Of a stretch of DNA of 64,000 nt, positions 43,632 through 50,961 are shown piece by piece. The DNA lies in assembly GCA_902776195.1 (NCBI GenBank), contig CACYPF010000006.1:124001-188000 (forward strand), read 5' to 3'. The first letter of the stretch is position 1. Each line of letters starts with the position of its first letter. Origin of the DNA: an uncultured Prevotellaceae bacterium (GTDB lineage: Bacteria > Bacteroidota > Bacteroidia > Bacteroidales > Bacteroidaceae). Below the pieces are notes generated by a model. That model saw only the letters and a list, made by a program, of their open reading frames with translations, searched no databases and had not been told where the DNA came from. The translations under genes and the position numbers were made by a program.

Positions 43632-44327
43632 CTAAGACAGCAGATGCAGCAGTTCTCTGAATTGCTGCATTTTGTATAGTCGCTCATGAGGGAACTCCTC
43701 CGATTTCTCCAGTTCCCACACCACATGATAGGGGATATACGCTGCCCATGCACCAGCCTGCAGTGCCGGAGCGATATCACTGCGGAACGAGTTGCCCACC
43801 ATCAGCGTCTCCTCCGGAGCCACGTCCAGGTTCTCACACAACTGCCGGTATTCCGTCACTGTCTTGTTCGACACCGTCTCCAGACGGCAGAAATACTGCT
43901 CCAGTCCCGACCGCCTCAGCTTATCCTCCTGATCCATCAGCTCACCCTTGGTGAACACCACCAGGCGGTAGCGCCGTCGTTGCACCAGTGCCTCCAGTGT
44001 CTCCTGCACCCCCGGCAGTGGTGTTGTCGGAAACCGCAACAGCTCCTTTCCCATGTCGATAAGACGCATCACGTCATCACCACTGATCTCCCCGTGCGAT
44101 ATCCGCACCGCATTCTCGATGAGCGACAGGGTGAACGCCTTCGTGCCATACCCCGTCAGCGACAAGTTCCGGTGCTCGGTGGCAAACAGTCCCTCGCTCA
44201 CCTCCTTCCTCGTCGCCCACGGCTTCAGCAACTCCGCACACCGCTCCTCCACCGAGTCAAACCACGACTGGCAGTCCCACAGCGTATCATCCGCATCAAA
44301 AGCTATCACCCTAAACTCTCTCTTCAT
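43632..44327 (-). CDS. HAD-superfamily hydrolase
   Basis: 231 aa. Motif I FDADDTLW (nucleophile Asp and acid Asp), motif II VVFTKG, motif III Lys in VSNKTVTEY and motif IV MVGNSFRSDI are all present, so it should be an active phosphatase of the Gph/YjjG-like group. The substrate is unknown. The stop codon begins one base after the tRNA-Leu discriminator. It is preceded by the symporter gene at one base, so the two are one operon. Confidence 0.9.
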   Translation of the reverse strand: MKREFRVIAFDADDTLWDCQSWFDSVEERCAELLKPWATRKEVSEGLFATEHRNLSLTGYGTKAFTLSLIENAVRISHGEISGDDVMRLIDMGKELLRFPTTPLPGVQETLEALVQRRRYRLVVFTKGELMDQEDKLRRSGLEQYFCRLETVSNKTVTEYRQLCENLDVAPEETLMVGNSFRSDIAPALQAGAWAAYIPYHVVWELEKSEEFPHERLYKMQQFRELLHLLS

Positions 44328-44328
44328 T

Positions 44329-45300
44329 TTATTTCTTTACCTTTTCCCTCAACTCTATCGAATTGATAATATTCTGCCACAGCACATAACAGCCTGCCCC
44401 TATCGATGCCACCGGATGCAGATACATATACGACACCCAGATACTCAGCGCCGTGTTCTTCTGGAACAACCCCTGCCCACTGTTGATACGCTCCCCTAAG
44501 TAGCGACCCACCAGCCGTCCGATACCGAACTGCACCCAGCATAATGCGAAGGTACCCACGGCAATGGCAGCCAGCATCAGTAGCGAAGCCTCGCTATGCA
44601 CGATATTCTTCACCGTGATACCCGTTGTTATCGACAGAGACACTGCCCAGCAGTAGAAGCTAAGGTCTGGTACTGACACTATTTTACGGCATACTCCCTT
44701 CGCATAATGCTGCATTACCCATCCCAGTACCAGGGGCAGCAGTAACACATACGACACTTTCTCCAGTATCGTCAGGAAAGCCTCCGTGAACGCTACGTCA
44801 GCCGTCGGCTCCAGCATCGGGAACACCAGTGGTATCAGCAGTGCCGAGGCAACCGACGACAGCAGCACATACGATGACATCGTCGATATATTACCCCCCA
44901 GCTTACCCACCACTACGGGTGATGCCGAGGCTGCGGGACCTATGATACATGTCAGCAGTGACTCCCAGAACAACTTGAAACCTGAATTCTGAATCCTGAA
45001 ACTTGAATCCAGCCGCTCACTGTCCACCGCCAGTGCAATCACCAGACCCACCAGCAGCAGTTGTGCGAGGAGCACCCCTGCGTGCCACTTATGCGGTCTC
45101 ATATCATGGAAGTCCACCTTACAGAATGTCACGAAGAGCGTGGCGAACACCGTGACGGGGAATAGCGTGTCGAAGACCGGGCTCAGCATATTCCCTGTCT
45201 CGTCCAGTGCCGGTACGAGGTAGAATGTCAAGTAACACACCGTCCCCGTAGCAATAGCCACCGGCAATGTCCAGTCCTTGAGAAAACGCACGATTCGCAT
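44329..45300 (-). CDS. Bile acid:sodium symporter (SBF) family membrane protein
   Basis: 323 aa from the ATG at 45300; the longer frame to 45381 begins upstream of the promoter. It has about nine hydrophobic segments, including PVTVFATLFVTFCKVDF, the conserved CIIGPAASASPVVVGKLGGN with the substrate-site residues, and SYVLLLPLVLGWVMQ. SBF/BASS proteins carry bile acids, pantothenate, pyruvate or other anions with sodium; the substrate cannot be told here. A 7-bp repeat (44974-45008) encodes SSFRIQNSGFK (about 98-109) in a loop between membrane segments. Confidence 0.88.
   Translation of the reverse strand: MRIVRFLKDWTLPVAIATGTVCYLTFYLVPALDETGNMLSPVFDTLFPVTVFATLFVTFCKVDFHDMRPHKWHAGVLLAQLLLVGLVIALAVDSERLDSSFRIQNSGFKLFWESLLTCIIGPAASASPVVVGKLGGNISTMSSYVLLSSVASALLIPLVFPMLEPTADVAFTEAFLTILEKVSYVLLLPLVLGWVMQHYAKGVCRKIVSVPDLSFYCWAVSLSITTGITVKNIVHSEASLLMLAAIAVGTFALCWVQFGIGRLVGRYLGERINSGQGLFQKNTALSIWVSYMYLHPVASIGAGCYVLWQNIINSIELREKVKK
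44974..45008. repeat. Heptanucleotide tandem repeat inside the SBF gene
   Basis: CTTGAAA, CCTGAAT, TCTGAAT, CCTGAAA, CTTGAAT. It encodes a polar loop of a membrane protein; unit loss or gain would frameshift the gene. Confidence 0.85.
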
Positions 45301-45320
45301 AGTTTCTGAAAAATCTTTTG

Positions 45321-45328
45321 CAAAGGTA
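45321..45328 (-). promoter_or_regulatory. -7 element (TACCTTTG) of the SBF-HAD operon
   Basis: Minus-strand TACCTTTG, 21 bp before the start at 45300. The comM -7 element is only 22 bp away on the other strand. Confidence 0.65.
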
Positions 45329-45350
45329 CGCATTTCTTTAAAAATTTTAT

Positions 45351-45358
45351 TATCTTTG
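45351..45358 (+). promoter_or_regulatory. -7 element (TATCTTTG) of comM
   Basis: Plus-strand TATCTTTG, 50 bp before the comM start. It lies back to back with the SBF promoter, so the two polymerase footprints overlap. Confidence 0.65.
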
Positions 45359-45407
45359 CACCAGAATCTTTTGAATATCAATTATTCATAAAAGTATTCA
45401 TTACGTT

Positions 45408-46973
45408 ATGTTAGTAAATACATTTTGTGCCGCCGTCAATGGACTGGAAGTCAATACGGTAAAAGTAGAAATCAGTATGACGAGAGGGGTGCAGTTCCAC
45501 CTTACAGGACTTGCCGACACTGCCGTTAAGGAGAGTCACGACCGCATCAGGGCAGCTCTTCAGAACATGGGGTTTAAAATGCCTGTGATGGATATCACCA
45601 TCAACTTGTCACCTGCCGATATTAAGAAAGAGGGCTCCGGCTACGACCTTCCTCTTGCTATAGGTATCTTGGCTGCCAATGGAAAGATCACCTGTGATTG
45701 TCTTAACGAATATATGATGGTGGGAGAGTTAGGTCTTGATGGAAAGCTACAGCCTATCCGCGGTGCCCTGCCCATCGCCATCAAGGCACGTGCGGAGAAG
45801 TTCAAGGGTCTCATTGTTCCCCGGCAGAATGTTCGCGAGGCAGCAGTCGTTAATCAGGTGGATGTATACGGCATGGACTCTCTGATGGAGGTCATCCAGT
45901 TCTTCAACGGCTCCAAAGAGTTTACCCCTACGGTCGTTGACACCCGCCGGGAGTTCTATGATCACCAGGATGCGTTTGAACTCGATTTTGCGGATGTCCG
46001 GGGGCAGGAAAGTGTGAAGCGTGCCCTGGAGGTTGCCGCTGCCGGTGGTCATAATCTGATTATGATCGGTCCTCCGGGTTCTGGAAAGTCAATGCTTGCC
46101 AAGCGACTTCCGGGTATTCTTCCTCCCTTGTCGCTCAGCGAGAGTCTGGAGACGACCCAGATTCATAGTGTGGCTGGCAAGTTGTCACGTGATACCAGTC
46201 TGATATCGCAGCGTCCTTTCCGTGCTCCTCATCATACCATCTCACAGGTGGCACTGGTGGGTGGCGGTAACAATCCCCAGCCTGGGGAGATCAGTCTTGC
46301 CCATAACGGTGTCCTCTTCCTTGATGAGATGCCCGAGCTCTCACGCAGTGTACTGGAAGTTTTGCGGCAGCCGTTAGAGGACCGTAAGATCTCGATTAGC
46401 CGTGCCAAGTATAATGTGGAATACCCTTGTTCCTTTATGCTCATCGCCTCCATGAACCCCTGTCCGTGCGGCTATTATGGTGACCCCACCCATCATTGCG
46501 CCTGCACCCCAGGACAGATACAACGCTATATGAATAAGATCAGCGGACCATTGCTTGACCGCATCGACATCCACTGTGAGATACAGGCAGTACCTTTTGC
46601 ACAACTCTCACAGATGCAGAAGGGGGAGCCGTCGGCAGTCATCCGCGAACGGGTGATAAAAGCCCGCAACATACAGACCGAGCGTTTTAGCTCCCTCCCT
46701 AAACAAGGAGGGCTGGGGAGGGTCTACTGCAACGCTCAGATGACGGAGCGTATGCTCCATGAGTTCGCAGAGCCCGACAGCGACTCGCTCGACATGCTCC
46801 GTATGGCGATGGAGCGTCTGAAACTGTCTGCCCGTGCTTATAACCGTATCCTGAAGGTGGCACGTACCATCGCTGACCTTGCCGGCAGCGAGAAAGTGGA
46901 GTCCATGCATATCGCTGAGGCTATCGGCTACCGCAGTCTGGATAGGGGAGACTGGGCAGAGCGAGGTGTATGA
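45408..46973 (+). CDS. comM: YifB/ComM-family Mg-chelatase-like AAA+ ATPase
   Basis: 521 aa. An N-terminal ChlI-like Lon-type fold (CAAVNGLEVNTVKVEISMTRGVQFHLTGLADTAVKES) is followed by Walker A GPPGSGKSML, Walker B LFLDEMPEL, and the zinc-like CPCGYYGDPTHHCAC typical of the family. ComM is a branch-migration helicase in natural transformation. Residues about 428-438 (SLPKQGGLGR, between TERFS and VYCNAQM) are a family-atypical insert encoded by a G/C-rich palindrome. Confidence 0.94.
   Translation: MLVNTFCAAVNGLEVNTVKVEISMTRGVQFHLTGLADTAVKESHDRIRAALQNMGFKMPVMDITINLSPADIKKEGSGYDLPLAIGILAANGKITCDCLNEYMMVGELGLDGKLQPIRGALPIAIKARAEKFKGLIVPRQNVREAAVVNQVDVYGMDSLMEVIQFFNGSKEFTPTVVDTRREFYDHQDAFELDFADVRGQESVKRALEVAAAGGHNLIMIGPPGSGKSMLAKRLPGILPPLSLSESLETTQIHSVAGKLSRDTSLISQRPFRAPHHTISQVALVGGGNNPQPGEISLAHNGVLFLDEMPELSRSVLEVLRQPLEDRKISISRAKYNVEYPCSFMLIASMNPCPCGYYGDPTHHCACTPGQIQRYMNKISGPLLDRIDIHCEIQAVPFAQLSQMQKGEPSAVIRERVIKARNIQTERFSSLPKQGGLGRVYCNAQMTERMLHEFAEPDSDSLDMLRMAMERLKLSARAYNRILKVARTIADLAGSEKVESMHIAEAIGYRSLDRGDWAERGV
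46691..46723. repeat. G/C-rich imperfect palindrome inside comM
   Basis: CTCCCTCCCT (46691-46700), then AAACAA, then GGAGGG and GGGGAGGGTC. The same family occurs in ribD (minus strand) and the xerD tail. It is in the comM reading frame. Confidence 0.8.
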
Positions 46974-46984
46974 CATTCATTCAT

Positions 46985-48712
46985 TTATTGCATCGGGAAA
47001 ACTTTCTTGCCCTCGAAAGTAAGCTTGAATACCGTTTTTCCTTTAAATACGGTTTCGAGAACCTGGATATCTTGAATCTGGTCGGCAGGAGTGGTCTCGA
47101 TGTCACTGTCCAAGACAACCAGTTCTGCCGATTTACCCACTTCAATGGAGCCGGTAACCTGTTCCAGATGAGCCTGGTATGCCGTGTGGATAGTATGTGC
47201 CTGAAGAGCCTGCTTCAGGCTGACACACTCCTCTGGCATGGCGGCTGGAACATCCTTGTACAGCTCGTAGGTCAAATCTATCTTAACCAGTCTGCGTGTC
47301 ATCGCCACCTGAATACCGGCAAGACCGTAGGCGGCATTGACAAAGAAGTCTGAGCCGTAGGCACATACCACGCCATTGTCTATCAAAGACTTGCTGGGAT
47401 AGGATTGTCGGGCAACCTCCTCGCCCCAGTAGTCTGCCATGATGGGTTGTGAGGTGGGACAGTCGCTGAACCATCCTGGCTGGTTGCTGGCAATGATATG
47501 GCTCTTGCCCATGCGTACCCTGTCTTCAGGGGTTATAAAGGTGCAGTGGGCAATGATGTTCCGGATATCGGGATTGGGGTACTGCCGTTGTGCATTCTCA
47601 TAGCAGTCGATGACTTTGCGGATGGCATAATCGCCCATGGCATGCGTATGGATACTGAAACCTTCCTTGTTGGCAAGCGCCATCGATTCCTGCATGTGGT
47701 CTTCATCCCATAGCAACGGTGCACGAGTACCTGCCAAGTCGGCACCAGCCGTCTCGACAAAGGGCTCCAGCATGGAGAGGGTCCCGTCGGCAAAGTATTT
47801 CACGGTATCAACCTTAAACAGTCCATCTACATCATATTTGGTGCGATTGGCAATGGCTTTCTTAAGGTCTTCTTCCCGTGTGGGGTCGTTGACATTGTGA
47901 ACACCAGACACTCTGGCAGTAAATTCGCCATTCTTTGCCATCTCCGTAAGCACGTTGTAGGCGGGCTCTATCTGCTGACAGTCGCAGAGCAGCGTGTATC
48001 CTTTTGCATTGAAGATGTCAAACGTCTGCTTTATGCAGTCGTAATGCTCCTTCGTCGAGAACTCATAGTTAGGAATACGGTCAATGATGGGAATATAGGC
48101 AACAGGCTCCTTGATATAGCCGCTTGGACTCCCGTCGGCTTCCTTGACTATCAGACCGTTTTGGTCGTCAGTGTCTTTCGTGATACCAGCAGCCTCCAGT
48201 GCCTTCGTGTTCAGCAGCACACGGTGTCCGCAGAACGACATGAGGACTGCAGGCTTATCGGGTACGACAACATCAATGTCATGTCGGGTGAAGGGGCGTA
48301 CGATGCCCTGAAGGGTCCCTGAGAACCAGGCTCTGTCCCAACCCAGTCCTCTGATTACCAGAGCATCCTTGTGTTCTGCCACATAGGCTCTCAGCATATC
48401 TTGTATCTGTTTGACCACACCCTCCGGTGTGTCCGTCTTGGGATTGGGTACAATACTGCTAAAGCTGCACGTACCGAATTTCTTCGCGGCATGGGCGAGG
48501 TGCATGTGTGCATCGCCAAGACCGGGGATGACGCTCTTGCCGTTGCAATTAACAACTTCGGTGTCATTGCCTATCCATGCTTCAACACCTGCTTCGTTTC
48601 CAACGTATGCGAATTTGCCGTCCTTGATGGCAAGCGCCTCCGCATGTGTTTCCGTTCCGTCCAGTGCGACGGAATAGATCTTCGCATTTCTATAAACTTT
48701 GTCTGCTACCAT
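46985..48712 (-). CDS. Amidohydrolase family protein (metal-dependent)
   Basis: 575 aa without a signal peptide. It has the composite urease-like hydrolase fold: N-terminal beta sandwich (ALAIKDGKFAYVGNEAGVEAW), the zinc-site IPGLGDAHMHLAH, later HTHAMGDYAIR and NIIAHCTF, and a C-terminal sandwich (GSIEVGKSAELVVLDSDI). Closest to the YtcJ-like Amidohydro_3 group; the substrate is unknown. It converges with comM (11 bp apart) and is followed on the same strand by nothing obviously related. Confidence 0.9.
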   Translation of the reverse strand: MVADKVYRNAKIYSVALDGTETHAEALAIKDGKFAYVGNEAGVEAWIGNDTEVVNCNGKSVIPGLGDAHMHLAHAAKKFGTCSFSSIVPNPKTDTPEGVVKQIQDMLRAYVAEHKDALVIRGLGWDRAWFSGTLQGIVRPFTRHDIDVVVPDKPAVLMSFCGHRVLLNTKALEAAGITKDTDDQNGLIVKEADGSPSGYIKEPVAYIPIIDRIPNYEFSTKEHYDCIKQTFDIFNAKGYTLLCDCQQIEPAYNVLTEMAKNGEFTARVSGVHNVNDPTREEDLKKAIANRTKYDVDGLFKVDTVKYFADGTLSMLEPFVETAGADLAGTRAPLLWDEDHMQESMALANKEGFSIHTHAMGDYAIRKVIDCYENAQRQYPNPDIRNIIAHCTFITPEDRVRMGKSHIIASNQPGWFSDCPTSQPIMADYWGEEVARQSYPSKSLIDNGVVCAYGSDFFVNAAYGLAGIQVAMTRRLVKIDLTYELYKDVPAAMPEECVSLKQALQAHTIHTAYQAHLEQVTGSIEVGKSAELVVLDSDIETTPADQIQDIQVLETVFKGKTVFKLTFEGKKVFPMQ

Positions 48713-48744
48713 ATCGTTTCTGTATTATCTGATTTTTAGCAATT

Positions 48745-50400
48745 TTAATAGTTTGCCCGCATCCACTCGATGATACGAAGGAAAAAGGTCAGTGCCGATG
48801 TCTCGTGATTGGTTATGCCAAGTTCCTTTGTCGTTGCCGAGCTGTACTCGCCGACAAATTCTTGTGTTTTGATGTCATGATCCTTTAGGAACTTGCTCAT
48901 GGCGTAAAAGTTCTCCACTGGTACGACATCATCGTTCGTATCGTGGAAGAGCATCACATCCAAATCGCTACGAGGTGTCCATCCACTGGTGAGGGCATCT
49001 TCTCTGAACGTTTCCTTGAATCGGAGTGATAGTGGACTATTGGTATCGAGGACTGCCGCTGTGCAGAAGTCACCCGTCTTCTTGGTCTTGATGAGTTCCT
49101 CGTCAAGTGCTTTACGTTTATACTTCTTGCTGAGGAACCACTCTTCGAAGTTCTTTGCCACGGGATCCTTCAGATAGTCGTTGATGCCGTAACCCAGGCG
49201 GAAGAAGTAGTTGAAGGCATAGAGCACGTTACAGACGGTGCTTGGCATTTCGGTGTTTCCTTTGCTGATGGCATCATACATCGAGTTGATGTCGTAGGGA
49301 CCGTCGCCGGCGAAGGCTCGTTTCACCTTTACTTCTGGATGACGCTCTGAAATCTCGCGCAAGACACCTATCGTGGTCTGAGCCCCCTCCGAATAGCCTG
49401 CAATGACAAAGTCGTCGCCTTTCTTCACTTTCAAGTCTTCTATCATCCGCTTTGCTGCGAGATAGGCATCGAGCGAGGCACGGCCATTAGCCCGTGAGAT
49501 ACAGTATGCCTGCGGTTCTTTCTCGGTGATACCGAAGCCGTAGTAGTCGGGTGCCACGACGATGAAGTTGGTGAGGGCTGCACCTGTTGGGAACTCAACA
49601 GCCCCACGCGAAGGTGCCTGTGTGGTAGCGTAGATGGTGAAGTGATTATAGAGTAAAATACCATTGAAAGACTTATTATCTTTGATGAGTGACTTGTCAA
49701 CTGTAATGGTACCGCTGAGGGTGCAGGGATTGCCGAAGGGATCGATGGAGGGGTAGTTGAACACGTAGTTCATCAGGTTGTCGGAAATCAGCACAGGGAT
49801 ACTATCGGTGATGCAGGCAGGTGGGAGGGTGGACTTTGCCATCCAGTCCTGAATCAAATCGCTCTTTCCGCTGTCAGCCTTGGTAAGCGTCCCTTTATGG
49901 GATGCATTACTGAAAGTGACAGTACCCTGATTACAATTCAAATTCATCTGACCAATATCGACGAAATTGTTGTGATTCCCCGTACTGTCTGTTCCAGCCG
50001 ACCTGAGTGTCTTGTCTGTCTTGGGGGCATCCAGAATGATATGCCCGTCGGCTGTTACCTGCCATGTGAACGGTGCATCTGTCGGACCGCCGTAAGTCTC
50101 AAGAGGCTCGTTGAACTCGTCGTCAAACACTGACAGCGCGACATAACCCGTGTGGTCGGCTTTCACCTCCATTGTAATCATGGCGCGGTTGAAGGGCTTC
50201 CCTTTCTCAGTCACATCCTTGTAGTCGAAATCTTCATACCACAGTCCGATGAGGTCCTTTTCCATCTCCTGCTGACTGGGGCTTGGGATGTTGTCTGTCT
50301 TGTCTGTGCAGGAAACCATCCCCCAACCCATGCAGATGATGGTGACCATCATCCAGTTTTTGACTATGTAGAAAAGTTGGGTCGAATTAAATGTCTTCAT
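48745..50400 (-). CDS. Alpha/beta-hydrolase lipoprotein
   Basis: 551 aa. A signal peptide ends GWGMVSC (lipid Cys about 31). About 45-190 is a lipocalin-like beta N-domain (DLIGLWYEDFDYKD, FTWQVTADGHIILD) common in secreted Bacteroides proteins. About 205-551 is an alpha/beta hydrolase with the nucleophile elbow GYSEGAQT, an acid in MLFHDTNDDVVPVENF and a late His (ITNHETSAL). It is probably an esterase or secreted lipase-like enzyme. The promoter has not been found; the decayed phosphatase gene lies upstream. Confidence 0.85.
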   Translation of the reverse strand: MKTFNSTQLFYIVKNWMMVTIICMGWGMVSCTDKTDNIPSPSQQEMEKDLIGLWYEDFDYKDVTEKGKPFNRAMITMEVKADHTGYVALSVFDDEFNEPLETYGGPTDAPFTWQVTADGHIILDAPKTDKTLRSAGTDSTGNHNNFVDIGQMNLNCNQGTVTFSNASHKGTLTKADSGKSDLIQDWMAKSTLPPACITDSIPVLISDNLMNYVFNYPSIDPFGNPCTLSGTITVDKSLIKDNKSFNGILLYNHFTIYATTQAPSRGAVEFPTGAALTNFIVVAPDYYGFGITEKEPQAYCISRANGRASLDAYLAAKRMIEDLKVKKGDDFVIAGYSEGAQTTIGVLREISERHPEVKVKRAFAGDGPYDINSMYDAISKGNTEMPSTVCNVLYAFNYFFRLGYGINDYLKDPVAKNFEEWFLSKKYKRKALDEELIKTKKTGDFCTAAVLDTNSPLSLRFKETFREDALTSGWTPRSDLDVMLFHDTNDDVVPVENFYAMSKFLKDHDIKTQEFVGEYSSATTKELGITNHETSALTFFLRIIEWMRANY

Positions 50401-50459
50401 AAATCAATATTTTAGGTGTAAAAGTACTTAAAATTCCACAAAACACAGCACGAATGATT

Positions 50460-50759
50460 TCATGTAGTAGTGCAAGAGAGCTGATTCCCCCCCTCGAATA
50501 GTTGGTATCTGTTCTTCAGTATAGCTACGTCAGCATCAGTTGCCGTCGAGAGATTACCACTGCGTACCAGTCTGTCGAAACAGATGGTGCGTCCGTCTTG
50601 CATGACGAGACCACCCATGTCTCGGCTGTTTTCAATACCTTCAAATGTGATGACGCGCTCACGTGGCTTAGACGTGTTGTTGTCCGAATCGGAGGTACAC
50701 GCTGCGAATATATTCATGCCACAGAAGATGGCGACAAACATCCTTAAAGTTTTTTTCAT
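50460..50759 (-). pseudogene. Truncated tyrosine-phosphatase-like lipoprotein gene
   Basis: 99 aa. A signal ends NIFAAC (lipid Cys21). Then comes ENSRDMGGLVMQDGRTICFDRLVRSGNLSTATDADVAIL, the start of a Y_phosphatase3-type protein. The catalytic CxxGKDRT-like part that should follow is missing: after KNRYQL the frame runs into a seven-G tract and an unrelated FEGGNQLSCTTT before the stop. The other two frames past the G tract do not restore the family. It therefore looks like a 5' remnant left by a deletion. Confidence 0.75.
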
Positions 50760-50900
50760 ATCTGTCTTTTTTGTTTGTTGTGATTAGTCGCATACAAAAA
50801 TACATTAAAAATCTCAACCTACCAAAAAGGGCATCCAATTTTCATATATATCGGAAAAAATAAATTATAGGTTTAGTTTCTTATCCATGGATCTAAATGA

Positions 50901-50938
50901 AAGAGTCCCTGCGGTGCGGGATGCACGCAGGGACTCTT
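50901..50938 (-). terminator. Terminator after secDF
   Basis: The 13-bp stem AAGAGTCCCTGCG (50901-50913) and CGCAGGGACTCTT (50926-50938) is perfect with a 12-nt loop. It lies 24 bp beyond the secDF stop on the minus strand. Confidence 0.85.
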
Positions 50939-50961
50939 ATATTGAATTCAAACTAAGATGC

